From assembly GCA_035048815.1 (NCBI GenBank), contig JAUCBN010000022.1:15852501-15916500 (forward strand): 64,000 bases of DNA, read 5' to 3'. Source of the stretch: Abelmoschus esculentus (Eukaryota; Streptophyta; Magnoliopsida; Malvales; Malvaceae). A program made the translations under genes and the position numbers. The notes below the pieces were generated by a model. That model was not told where the DNA came from, searched no databases, and saw only the letters and a program-made list of their open reading frames with translations. The number at the start of each line of letters is the position of its first letter. Positions within the stretch are counted from its first letter, which is position 1. Shown one piece after another: positions 31,241 through 42,532 of the stretch.

Positions 31241-32258
31241 CGGGGTTATGCCTTGTCGATAATTAAACTTTTCATAGTTCAACGGAGCAGCCTTATATGT
31301 TTCTTCCTTATCCCTAAGCGAAGAAAACTGTTGAAATCCCCGTGTCTTAATGATACCTCCCGGAGTTAATCAAGGGTAGATAACAACCTCACATGCATCT
31401 TGTTAGTCGCTGAAATCTGACCCGGATTAGTCAATTCTTGTAAGCAAAGACCGTATTCTCTCGTTTAATGAGCCTAACTCTCCCGATATTAGACAAATGG
31501 ATATTTCTTCACATACTTATCATCTCGAGCTCATATGTAAAGAAAGTTAAGTACCCAGAAAGAATAAACTATGAAATAAGTTTTGCATTAATAAATATCA
31601 ATAACAATGCAACCTTCCGCTCCATCTACTCCAAAACAATCTAAACCTCCAAGGAAGTTTAGAACATATTATGGTCGGCGGCTAAGGATATGTTATGTGT
31701 GTAAATCGACTTCTTCTCCTCTAAACCTAAACCTAATAAGTGCTTTGTATAGGCTAAGTCCTAAGTTGATCTTTTTATGCAAGGAAAGAGTTCTAAACAG
31801 AAAACAAATTTAATTCCTAATTAAATTATATTAAATAAATCTTATTTCTTAAAATGTCTTTTCCCGTAGTTTGGCTTAGGTTCGACTTCCTAACTGAGTT
31901 ATTTTCTTTCTTTTACTCTTTTTCTTTCGGTATCTTTCCCTCATCATGTTGAGCATATCTTGTCATCTTCGCTACTGCGACAGTCTTCAGAACGTTACCG
32001 TGGCGGATGCTTCCTCTGCAATTCAACATCTATTTTCTTCTTTAGCTCTTTCTGTGATCTAGTTTTCTGTGTAAGAAAGAAAACTATCAAACATATTTGT
32101 TTTATGCCAATTAATGGATAAATTCATAAAAATAGTATTCAGATGCTGAGATATGGAAAATAATCAGAAATATGTATTATTGCATTTAATTATGTCTTTA
32201 TTAGCAATAAATGAGTGGAGAAATTATGTGAAAATTGAGGATTTTTAGGCACTCATCA
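31241..32258 (-). repeat. Inverted Athila-type LTR fragment
   Basis: On the minus strand it starts TGATGAGTGCCTAAAAATC at 32258, the same start as element G's LTR. It contains the family motif CGGGAGAGTTAGGCTC near 31480 and CTCCGGGAGGTATCATTAAG near 31360. The U5 end is missing at the left, where it meets the gag fragment. The left edge is placed only approximately. Small frames inside are not genes. Confidence 0.75.
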
Positions 32259-32764
32259 TTAACCATTTGTCCTTTAAAAACATTTCCAACACCAACAATT
32301 TTAGCATTATTCTCCCCACAAACTATGAGATGCAGTACACCCCTCCTAACTCTAGTATGAATTCTTTATATTATAATTTTGCAATTCCTTTCTATTTCCT
32401 AAAAACAAAATGAGACCTATGAATCTTCGAATTTTATAATTGTTGCGCTATTAATTAGTTAGTCACTTTTATTTTCTCATAATATTTGAATAACACAATT
32501 ATATAGAATCTACACCCAATTCATATTAGATTTTTGTTAATAAATATACCATAATTCCCATAAACAATTAAGAATAAAAAATTATTCTATATATTCTAAG
32601 TTCTTTTTGTCTAAATATTGTATATAATATGTTCTAAACTGAAATAAAATGACATTGATACATGTATCAAAATGAAAGCATGTTCTTGATGGTGAATGCC
32701 TTTGCAGATGATTGTTAGTGTTTTGTATTGCTTGAGGATAAACAATAGTTCAAGTTTGAGGTTG
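32259..32764 (+). other. Internal 3' remnant before the copy-2 Athila LTR
   Basis: AT-rich non-coding sequence ending in an Athila PPT motif (GCTTGAGGATAAACAATAG, 32732-32750, then TTCAAGTTTGAGG). This shows that the LTR at 32765 is a 3' LTR. No protein domain is seen. Confidence 0.6.
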
Positions 32765-34028
32765 TGATAAGTGTTTAAAAGTACTATTTTTGTTATCCTT
32801 TTTACTCATATTATTTTTAGACTTAGACATATTTTTTGTTGCATTGTTAGTCATTCATGTATTTTTACACAATTTCTCGAGTTGTCGTATTTAATTCATA
32901 TTTTGGTTAAATTTGTGAAAAGAGATATTTTTGTGGTGTATTTCCTTGTTTGTAGGATTCAATTCCTTGGAGATAGGTTGCCACTTTGGAGAACAAATCT
33001 CAATTAAATCAAGTTAATTTCAAAAAACATAGAAAGATTCTACAAGATTAGATTTGGTATGGCAATTAAAGATTTGAATTGAGTTTGAAAAAGAATTTTT
33101 AAAGGGATAATTATCTCTTTAATATTTATTTTCAAATTAAACTCTTTCTTATCACATAATTTGACCAAGTAAGGCCTTTAAAAAAGGAGAATGTCGTCAA
33201 GCTAAGAGAGTTGAATTGAAGAGTTGGATTGGAGAGAGAAACACATATATTATCTTTTTCTCCATTGTGCAATTCATGATTTGAGAATATTTTTTGTATA
33301 TGTTTAGAACCTAACCATGAATTGATGTAAATTGGTTTGGGTTATTTTGTTTTGTGGTTGTGAGAAACATTTGAATTTTTTCTAAGTTTTTGAGTTGTTT
33401 TTGATCAAGGTTTGTTCATTCTTAATACTTAATTGGTTTGTGAGAGAAGTGGGAAAGGATCTTGTAAAACGATCTATTTATATAATATCGAGAGAGTTAG
33501 ATTCATGAAACGAATGAGCATGGTTTAAACCAAGTGCGTGAAAACTAATTCGGCTTAGGATAAGTTGAGGATTTCAATAGTTAATAGGAGTGTAAGATTG
33601 GTTATTGTTCATCTTTGATTAACACAAGGATGTACCATCAAAGAATGCACAATTAACAAATTTTCTGAACAATTCTCTCATCGTAATTACCCAAGAATTC
33701 AAAGAACTGACTAGAAAATCCGATTGATCCCAATTGTTGGAGCGGCATGAGCACTCAATTGCAATGACAATTCAAATCAGACATCACTCCACAACTCAGG
33801 ATAATACAACCTCTTCTCTCTTATTCGATTTCATCTGTTTTTTATTACTTGTTTCTTTTACTTTAATTAACCTTTCATACTTCTATTACCAATTTATGTT
33901 TTTATTTACAGTATGATAACTAAATCAAGGTGACCCAAACCAATCCATATGGAGACGATATATAATATATACTATTACTTACAACGTGTACACTTGCACG
34001 GTTTACATTACACTAAAATCACGCAACA
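32765..34028 (+). repeat. Athila-type 3' LTR, copy 2, full length
   Basis: 1264 bp from TGATAAGTG to CGCAACA. It is collinear with 17973-19213 from about 32826 onwards, which reveals the 60 bp missing from copy 1. A PPT lies immediately upstream and no PBS follows. Confidence 0.87.
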
Positions 34029-34399
34029 GATTTAGTTAAAAACAAAGATTACTGAAGCTTAAAATACTAACTGACTCTAGTAAAACTACAACATTTCACT
34101 TGTTTTATTTTGACTCTTTACACTTTGATTTGGATTTTTTTGTTTGTTTGGCATTTGAAAAGGGGTTGAAAATTTTCTTTAAGCTTGAGTCAAGAAAATT
34201 GAAGGCTTGTAATTAAAACCTTAAATTTAGGTTTATTGGTTAAAGTTTGTACATCTTTGATAACTTTTCTCGAAAATCTTAAAGTAATTAATTTGTATAA
34301 TATATGGTTAAGAAGGCTTAGTTTTGGGTTTTGGTAACTTAAGAACTTTATTAATGATAATTTTCGGATTTAACGTATACTCCTAAAATATTATAATTC
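34029..34399. other. Flank of duplicated segment, copy 2, with empty E site
   Basis: Collinear with 19214-19579. The single ATAAT at 34393-34397, in AAATATTATAATTCGATG, is the unoccupied target of element E. Confidence 0.85.
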
Positions 34400-36897
34400 G
34401 ATGACATACACTCCTAAATTATCCAACAAGATTTAATTAGTTGTATGCTCTTTATTGTCAAAGGCCAGTTATTAATTGTAGCTCAAGCTTCCATCAGGAA
34501 AAACTTTGAACTCTTATGTTATGGTTGATGGTGAAAAAAGGAGACAAATTAGTATTGAAAAAAATGAGGATGTTGAATTTGCTGAATTGGGTAATGAGGA
34601 TCGAGTAAATTAAAGATTGATGTTGAAGTAATTGAGGCTGGAAGAAACACAACGTTTTGACGAGAACCATTAAGCGATATGGCACCATTGTGGAGAAAGG
34701 ATGTTGTAGGGTTAATATATAAACAAACATGTAATCGTTTATATCTCATTTGATGAATAAAAATACCTATATCTTCTTCTTTTATCCTATTTCTTTGACT
34801 TTTAAAATCGTTTTCTTCTACTCCTTAATCTTTTTATTTCATTATCAAATTGTCGGTCATTACATTTAACATCAGAGATTAGTTCTAAAATCCACCGATA
34901 ATTTGGAAAAACCGAAAAAGGCACAGTAGATGAAGAAGAATGATGAAAAATAAACTCCATCTTTCATTAATACACAGACAAAGAATGATGGAAAAAGAGT
35001 TGTGTAAATCACTATTGATAACAAATAAAGATATGCTGTTAAAATAGATGAACCATTCTTATTAGCTTAAAAAACAAACAACAATACTATATTGTCTAAA
35101 ACATAAAGATAGAAACACATTATTCTGAAATGGATAAAACCTCATTGTTACAAGAATCTTATATGATAAAAAAGAGTAACTATGGGTCTAGCTGAAATCA
35201 GTTTAACTTAAGTCTAAGTTAGAGCTTCATATGTTTGAGGGAGAAAATTTTAAAAGTTGATTAAGAAAGTGTGAAAATATTTTGTTATTTCTTTGTCCTA
35301 GAGGATCAAAATTTTGAATTGGCTTCAATCAATCTCGATGAGAAAGTAGAAACTTAGTTTGATGGTTACATAATACAAAAGAGCAAGACTACTTGGCAGG
35401 AGTTTGAGGTTGACTTATATCAAAGGTTTACTGAAAAAGTTATAATGATATTATTGAAGAGTTTAACAAATTAATACAAAAAAGGTGATGTGAATAAATA
35501 TCATGAGAGATTTGAGAAATTGAAACCACATATGTTAATGCACAATGCTACTCTGAAAGAAAATTATTTTTGTTTTAAGTTTTGTTAATGAGTTAAAAGA
35601 GAAGCCGAGATAAAAGATTAAAGTATACAAACTCCTAACAATCTGAGAAGCATGTTAGCAAGCTAAACTATATGAATTATCCATAGAACTGAAAAACATG
35701 AGACAAAGATACTCTAATAAATGAACAGAGTATATGCAACAGGCAACTACTCAGAGAACTCAGAATTCCTACATGGATTAGAAACCAAATGTTATAATTA
35801 TAAACAACAAACAGACTCTGATTGACTACACAAATATACACATTTTATGTTTTAAATATGGAGAGAAATATGTGTCAAACCATAAATGTAAAGTAAAACA
35901 GTTTAACTTGGTGGTGAAGTAGGAGGAAACTGAGGAAGAAATAATGATTGAGGAGAATTTGAAAATATGTACGAATACTTTTACTGGACATGTTTGATAT
36001 AATATATTAAGATTGCAAGGAGTAACAAGAGGGAGAGCAATGAATGTGTTGGTGGACAGTGATAGTACTCATAGCTTTGTAATCTCACAGTGGGTTAAAG
36101 AATGGGTGAAAATTAGACTAACTTATCTTTTAGACATTACAGTAGCTAATGGGATAAGCTATACAACATTATCAAAGTTAAAACACTAAGTTGAAAGATA
36201 CAGAGTTACAATTCGACCATGAATTTAGTTTTCGAAAAAAAAATATAAGTTGAAGATTTAAAAATCTTGGGAGAAATTTACCTGCTCAATATGAAAGCTC
36301 TAAAATTCATTATCCCCAAATGACTCATGTCCTTATTGCAGAAGTACCAGATTGTATTTGATGAGTCTAAAAAAACTCTCTTTTAGAGCCTTTAATTATG
36401 TCATTGTCCTGAAAACAAAAATACAACCTATTAATATCATATCCTATAGATTCTCACACCACCCAAAGACTGAAATAGATAAATAGATTAAAGAAATGTT
36501 AGCTTCAACAATCATTCAAACAAATAATAATCTTTTTGCCTCTATTGTTGACTAGTTAAGAAAAAGGATGAGAGTTAGAGGCTATTTGTGGATTACAAGC
36601 AATTGAATTCAATCACAGAAAAGAATAAATTTTTTATACCGATGATGAAAGATCTACTAGATAAACTAACTGGGGTTGTGTATTTTTTAACATTAACTTA
36701 AGGTTTGGATATTGACAAATCAGAATAAAAAAAAGATATATGAAAAACAACATTCACACCATATCAAGTTCACAATAAATTTAAGGTAATGTCCTTTGGT
36801 TTGCTTCTGTCACCTTTCAATCTTTAATGAATGAGTTATTTAAATCATACTTGAAACACTTTGTATTAGTATTTTTTGATGATATATTAGTGTACAA
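34400..36897 (+). mobile_element. Truncated chromovirus, copy 2
   Basis: It matches 26430-29150 and has its own indels. It keeps a Gag stretch lost from copy 1 (GYIIQKSKTTWQEFEVD near 35365). It lacks part of the early gag (around 34945) and about 250 bp between protease and RT (around 36240). The LTR end and Met-type PBS are at about 34864-34880, the protease motif VLVDSDSTHSF near 36050, and the RT end FFDDILVYN near 36870-36893. It stops at the same RT position as copy 1. Many stops are present. Confidence 0.8.
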
Positions 36898-37096
36898 CCT
36901 TTTAAAACCCTTTTTTTACTACTTAATCCTTTTTATTTTATTATCACAACAACGATCGTTATAAGAAGAGAAAAACTATGAACCCTTATTAGTAATCTCA
37001 ATCAAGTCCATATTAACCCAAAACTGTAAAACTATAAACAAGAACAGAGAAAAAAAAAGTTCTATTTTCTTGATATCCATTGAATTAGATGTCATC

Positions 37097-37315
37097 TTAA
37101 ATGGCCTTGAATTGTATTCCAGAAGAATTTTCCTTGCCTTCCTTGATTGCTTTTTCCTTGAGCTCAACATCATCAATGGTGTAATACTTGTTATTCTTGC
37201 AGATGGATCCCTCGACTAGAGACAAATCTAATTTTATTTTGTAAGTGATTTTTTAAAGTTTCTTTATTATCGGATCGCCTTCTATTACAGTGTAAATGTG
37301 AACGAAATCAGGATT
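37097..37315 (-). pseudogene. PR-10/Bet v 1 pseudogene scrap, copy 2
   Basis: On the minus strand one frame reads YTVIEGDPIIKKL, TAA, KITYKIKLDLSLVEGSI, then CKNNKYYTIDDVELKEKAIK and GKENSSGIQFKAI with a TAA at 37097. The order VIEGD, K-I-Y-I-K, GGSI-like, YHT-GD-like and a C-terminal helix ending FKA matches the second half of PR-10 proteins, including the intact one at 37872-38425. There is no first exon, and the C-terminus is cut before the usual final dozen residues. It lies about 560 bp downstream of the intact gene in the same orientation, as expected for tandem PR-10 genes. Confidence 0.68.
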
Positions 37316-37871
37316 TGAAGTTAGAGAATAAAATATAAATATTTAAAAGTAAAAAGACAAATAATTTTTTAAAAATATAAATAGAGGATAAAATAACTCT
37401 TTAGAGATGAGAACGATTGCCTCACCCACCCTTACGTGCCTCCGTTCCTGCTCAAAATTCTCTTTATCTACCGCTTCCACTTCTGTTTCATTTAGTTGAA
37501 TTGGCTCCACTTTTTTTTTCTTCAAAATTGATAATATATGATTCAAATTATCTATATATATAAAGTTGTATAAATGATGTCCATAACTAATAAAATATAT
37601 TAGGACAGAAAACACAACTACAATTGTATTTTAAATCTATGACCGGTACGTATCAATATTTTCAACTTTGCTTTTCAAAAGACAGTAAAGCCTTGACTTT
37701 AAGTATATGTTTTTCATTCCATACGTCAAAGATAATACAAGTCTTTGACTTTTTTTACAATGGACAAACCCAGAAACCATCCGTTTTATTACCCCAATAA
37801 ATAGGGGTTTTCAGCTAGAAAACAACACACCAAAACATTGAAATCACAGCACTGAAGCTATATATGTGTCT
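37316..37871. other. Intergenic sequence downstream of PR-10
   Basis: It holds the end of duplicated copy 2 (to 37504) and then unique AT-rich sequence. A minus-strand AATAAA at 37785-37790, about 82 bp past the PR-10 stop, is a plausible poly(A) signal. I see no other gene. Confidence 0.65.
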
Positions 37872-38425
37872 TTAGGCATCGGGATTCGCCACGACATAGT
37901 CTTCGACAGCCTTGAAAACCTTGGCTCGGCTCTGGATCACTTCCTTCATCTCCTCTTCCTTAAACTCTGCGTCTCCGACGGTGTGGAACTTGGTGGTGAT
38001 CTTAACGATCGTTCCTCCATTCGGTGCCGGATCGAACTTGTTCTCGTCTGTGATTTTCTCTAGCTTGTCACTCGAGACATCTCCTTCTATCACACTGAAA
38101 TTGTAGTACCTGTTGTCCTTGTCCAGTGCATGCACCTGGTGTTTCACATACTTAATCCTCATGCCTGCATTTCTCATCAACCATTGAATCAGAAGATATA
38201 TTCGTGTTCGATACATATTTATATTCGATCCAATGACTTACCTTCTGCAAAGTTGATCTTCTTGATCGTTCCAGGTCCACCATCTCCTTGTAGTACCTCT
38301 ACGTTCTTGATTGCATGAGGGACAACCTTCGGGAAGAGTGTGTCGTAATTCAGGACAAAGACCTTAAAAGCCTTTTCCGGTGGGATCGTAGAAGTAACCT
38401 CCATTTCATGTGTAAAAACTCCCAT
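37872..38425 (-). CDS. PR-10 / Bet v 1 family protein, two exons, apparently intact
   Basis: Exon 1 is 38242-38425, the intron 38165-38241 (77 bp, GT...AG) and exon 2 37872-38164, giving 158 residues, the usual length. The intron splits the codon for Gly62 after KINFAEG, the conserved intron position of PR-10 genes. The start MGVFTHEMEVTS and the glycine-rich loop GDGGPGT at residues 47-53 are diagnostic. Exon 2 has IKYVKHQVHALDKDN, FSVIEGD, GGTIVKITTKFHT and a C-terminal helix ending YVVANPDA. PR-10 proteins are cytosolic, bind small hydrophobic ligands in an internal cavity and are often induced by pathogens or stress. The ligand here is unknown. I chose the ATG at 38425 over an upstream in-frame one because it gives the family N-terminus. 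A TATA box lies 71 bp upstream. Confidence 0.95.
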
Positions 38426-38495
38426 ATTTACTTCCAACACCAACACACAGAATGTAATGAAGTGATAGGGTTGGAGGTGTGGGGACTGGGGAGGA

Positions 38496-38503
38496 TATTT
38501 ATA
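38496..38503 (-). promoter_or_regulatory. TATA box of the PR-10 gene
   Basis: TATAAATA on the minus strand, ending 71 bp before the ATG at 38425. This spacing fits a short plant 5' UTR. Confidence 0.7.
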
Positions 38504-38670
38504 GATTCGAATGGAAGATGGTTATGAAAGTTTATTTTATTTTTTATTTTATTTTTGGATAATACTGAATCAACAAGAAATTGTCAAGAATGACAAACTG
38601 CGTAAAGAAATAGGTAGTTATAAGGAAACGCGGGCTTAAAAAGCAGTTATACGAATTTTGATATCAATTT

Positions 38671-38701
<31 letters not shown>

Positions 38702-39292
38702 ATTTTGTTATATACTGAATTTCTTTAAAAAATATATAATAATTTTAATAAATATTAAATTTTTAAAAATTATATATAAGAATTTTAATATATATTAAAA
38801 AGTTGATAATAGAACTTTATATTTTTATTAAAAAATTTAATTTAACCGTTTTTTAAGCCGCTGTTATTTAAAAAACCTTAAAATTTTCATATAATGGCCA
38901 ATATATATTTTCAAATGTTGAACAAATTTTTCAGTTGCTTACATATTTGATTCGACTGCTATTTATTTATTAAGAAAAACTTGCTTACGAATTTCAATTC
39001 TTATATACATTGATTTATATCGGATATACACCAGGTGTCACATCTATATTTTTTGAGTTTTTCTAAATTAAATTTAATTTAGTCATAATAAAATAAAATT
39101 TATTTTAGAGGAACTATTTTACATATTTATTTGTAAAAAAAATTGGATCCTTTCTTGAATTTTTAAATTTGTCATCGGTAATATTAACACAAGTTTTAAA
39201 TCAAATTATTGATATCGATAAAGGTGTGAAAAATTTTCATCATCTCATCTAAGTCATATGGTTAAATAAAATAACTTTTAATATACATACGA
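38504..39292. other. AT-rich intergenic region upstream of PR-10
   Basis: It holds the presumed PR-10 promoter and an (AT)n microsatellite at about 38677-38702. I see no coding frame and no clear repeat family. Confidence 0.6.
38677..38702. repeat. (AT)n microsatellite
   Basis: About twelve AT repeats in a row, roughly 175 bp upstream of the PR-10 TATA box. Confidence 0.95.
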
Positions 39293-39797
39293 TAAAACCT
39301 CTATAAATTAATAAATTCTATTAAATAATAAATTTCTTTGATCTCAACTTAGGCCAATGCAAAAGATCATCAAATTCGATAAGATAATAATATAATAATT
39401 TTTGGAGATCCTCTTTATAAATATAAAGGTTCCATCAAAACTATAAATTAATAATTCATAAATATTACAATTACTATTTTGATAACTTGCTAAAATATGA
39501 ATACAATATTAAATTAAAATAATGAATTATTAAGTACATGCATTAGTCTAGTTAGATATAAATAATTTGATACATGAATATATTTAATAACATATGCATA
39601 AATCTATTTTTTTTAATTAATTTAAATATTATGTACAATTTATAATTTATTTGCACACAATATCCTTATCAAAGTTATATTTATTGAATTAAGAAATTTT
39701 CTTTTAATGAATAAACTATTAATTTATCGATATATTAATATCTCTCTAAATTAATAAAATTTTATAGTCCCAAAGGTATTAATTTATAGAAATTTTA
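39293..39797. mobile_element. MITE-like element with terminal inverted repeats
   Basis: The left end (39293-39313, TAAAACCTCTATAAATTAAT...) and right end (39777-39797) are inverted copies over 21 bp with two mismatches. Looser inverted similarity continues inwards. The roughly 505-bp body is AT-rich and non-coding. The size and structure fit a MITE. I cannot define a target duplication or superfamily. Confidence 0.5.
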
Positions 39798-41602
39798 CTG
39801 TAATATGTAAAAATTTCACAAATCAATATTTTTCTAAATAAAATTTAAATCTTTAACTTTAAAATATAAATACTAAATATATGAATTTTAAATCTTAAAC
39901 TAAATACCTAACTTTTAATAAAAAATTACATATTGAATAGTTTTTCATATAAATATATAGTTGGAATGAAAAATAAAAGAAATAATTATAAAACAGTCAA
40001 ATGCTTGAAAAAATAATTAGAAAAATCAAATGCTTGATCTAGAAGGTAAGATATTTTAGTGAATGAGGTCATTGTTTGCGGTTTATTATTTTTTTGAATA
40101 TATAGTAATATGTATTTTTAAATATATCGGTATACGCCATTAATTTTTAAATTTTGTTTAATTATATATTTTATATTATTATGTATACATGTTATTGATT
40201 TAAATATTAAAAAGATGATGATTAAATTAATAATGTGTATATAATAAAGATAAAATGTAAATTATTCAAATTTAAAAATTAATATTGTGTAACGCTATAT
40301 CGTATTAATAGTGTCTGATGATGTTTATCGTTCGTTTAATTTTTTTTATTTTTTAGACATTTTTATAATCTATGATTTTTTTTTTAATTTCAAACGATTT
40401 AATAAATTTATTCTTTTAACTTTACGATTGCCATCAATTTTCAAAAAATATATATTTTAAAAAATTGTTTAAACTGAGGGTTGATTTTCAATAGCAAGAC
40501 TGGTCAAGTTGGAAAAGTAGGGATAGATCGACAGAGATTAAGATGAATAATCGTACACTTAAAATTTTTTATTTTTTTATAATTTAAATATTTTTTATAT
40601 TTGTATTGATAATTTAATATCACAGTTTTTATCCTTTTATTATTATTTTCTAATAGTTTGTATCTTCGTATAAAATCATGTATATATTCATAAATACATA
40701 TATATATATTGTTTAATATTTTTCATGTGGTATTGTAGAGAAGGGTACACTTGATATATATAAATTTAGTCTATTTATAATATTAACATTCAAATCTTAA
40801 ATTTTATTTTTTAATTATATTTTATTTTTATTAGCCTTCTGGTTTTTAAGTTTCACCTTGACTAATATAGATCGATTCACATCGTACACTCGATTTCGAT
40901 GAACGAATCTTTCGGCAAGAATTTTGTATATATAAAAACTTAAACTTGAGATATTTTAAGTCAAATTAAACTATTTATAACTTAGATAACTTGTTAGTTA
41001 TGTTTTATCTTTAAATCAACCGACAATATTTACGGCTTATTATTAAATTTAGATTAAAATAATATTAATCTGGTCTTAATATGGACAGTCGATGGATAAT
41101 AGATAGGGAAAACGTCAGGTAGGTTGGTTGGGTTGGGTTGGTTTATTTAATAGAAAAAATGTTTTTTATTTTTCAAAATTAATTATTCAATTAATTTTTT
41201 AAACTCAAATTTAATTTAGCTTAAAAATTATAAATTTTAATCGATTTAAATTCAAAATATTATGAAAAGTTAGTGGAGTTTTAAAAAATTGTTATATTTT
41301 GACACATAACATATGTAAATATATATATAATTTTTCTTTAAAATCCTAATCTTTAACCCTAAGATATTAAATTCTAAAGTCTAAAATATAATACAAAATT
41401 TTAAATATAAAATTAGTGGCGAGCGTTTGATCACGACAAATAAAAAAATCTCGAGTTATTCAAGTTGATGCATAATATTTTTATAATTTATATTTTATTC
41501 ATATTTTTTCGAGTTGAGTTTATGAAATTCAAGCCGAGTTCAAGTCAAATTTTTGAGTTTATATAGAAAATTAATTATAATTATTTATCATATGATTAAC
41601 AC
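39798..41602. other. AT-rich intergenic sequence
   Basis: Long AT-rich stretch with many short A/T runs. No gene, domain or clear repeat was recognised. Confidence 0.6.
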
Positions 41603-41684
41603 CGTGATGCTTTATTAAAGGTGTTAAATCAGACCTTCGTTCCAAAGGATATATCAGTGAACAAGTTGGATCGGATTGTTAATC
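41603..41684 (+). pseudogene. 82-bp inverted fragment of Ogre protease region
   Basis: The plus strand here encodes DALLKVLNQTFVPKDISVNK and then LDRIVN, nearly identical to the pre-protease segment of Ogre-C, which is on the minus strand (about 53900-53985). It directly abuts the broken gag end of Ogre-B, sharing AATCA at the junction. Confidence 0.88.
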
Positions 41685-42224
41685 AAATGCATCAGTGCTC
41701 TTATCATTTGTTCCTTGTATTTCTTGTATCTTCGCCTCGAGTGCCTTGAAATGATCACCATATTTCTTTTCCATGTCTTGGCGCATCTTGTCTACCTCAC
41801 TCATAAAATTGAGATCCGGGACCTCGTCGACATTTGGAGTGAAATCATCAACTTTCACGGGGTGACTCGTGGATGCCCCTACCAAATTGAATTGCACTCT
41901 ACCTGGTAATGACTGCATTTCAGGTTGCCCCCTCATGTGAGATATAGTGTCTGCTTGTCCTTCCGTCTCATTCGTCCCTCCCATTAGCGCTTTGTCTTTC
42001 TCACCTTGTCTTGGTCCTAACAAAGCGGTTAATTAACTGATAATATCTGCCTGAGCCTTGGCAATACTATCTTTCATACTGTTTTTTATCCCATCCAATC
42101 GATTTTGGAATTCAACACGATCCTTCTCTAGTTTCTTTAGCCTTTCTTCCATTGCTAACTTTCTTGTGCACGAGCGTGTTGAGTATGTATATAGTATGTT
42201 TACAATTTTAGAGTTTATTGCCAT
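41682..42224 (-). pseudogene. Ogre-B Gag N-terminus, truncated
   Basis: Two in-phase frames are separated by a single TAA at 42030-42032, where Ogre-C has CAA (Gln). It starts with a coiled coil (MEERLKKLEKDRVEFQNRL), continues LTALLGPRQGEKDK, VQFNLVGASTSHP and VPDLNFMSEVDKMRQDMEKK, and is cut after STDAFD. The capsid region present in Ogre-C (LPPKFKMLDFEKYDGTSCPS) is missing because the inverted fragment begins here. Gag would form the retrotransposon particle. Confidence 0.82.
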
Positions 42225-42532
42225 AAAACCTTTTATTATTAAACTTTATTTTAATTAATAATACATATGATGTATGAATGTATGAATGATGTATGCAAGA
42301 GGGTATTGAATCCGAAAAACAGTATCTTAAAAATATTCGTTCGTCCAGAAAGGGTTCACTACAAATTAAAGATATCTAACTACAGAAAACTGCTAGGCCT
42401 AATCCCTAAATTGGTCAACTCATACAATAGGCGTACAATGGCTTCTCCGTGCTCTTGCTTGATGTTCGGCTGCTTCAGAAGAGTTGTAGCTTCCTTCGAC
42501 AATATCTGTACATAGGATGCGATGCTTCTGAC
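42225..42532 (-). other. Ogre-B spacer between ORF1 and gag
   Basis: Non-coding spacer, nearly identical to 56184-56565 of Ogre-C. The small plus-strand frames that cross it are shadows. Confidence 0.6.

Noticed and set aside
37785..37871. Plus-strand AATAAATA followed by CA-rich sequence, considered as a promoter for a gene opposite to PR-10
   Set aside because: No plus-strand gene follows, since the frames there are the antisense of PR-10. The site is better read as the PR-10 poly(A) region.
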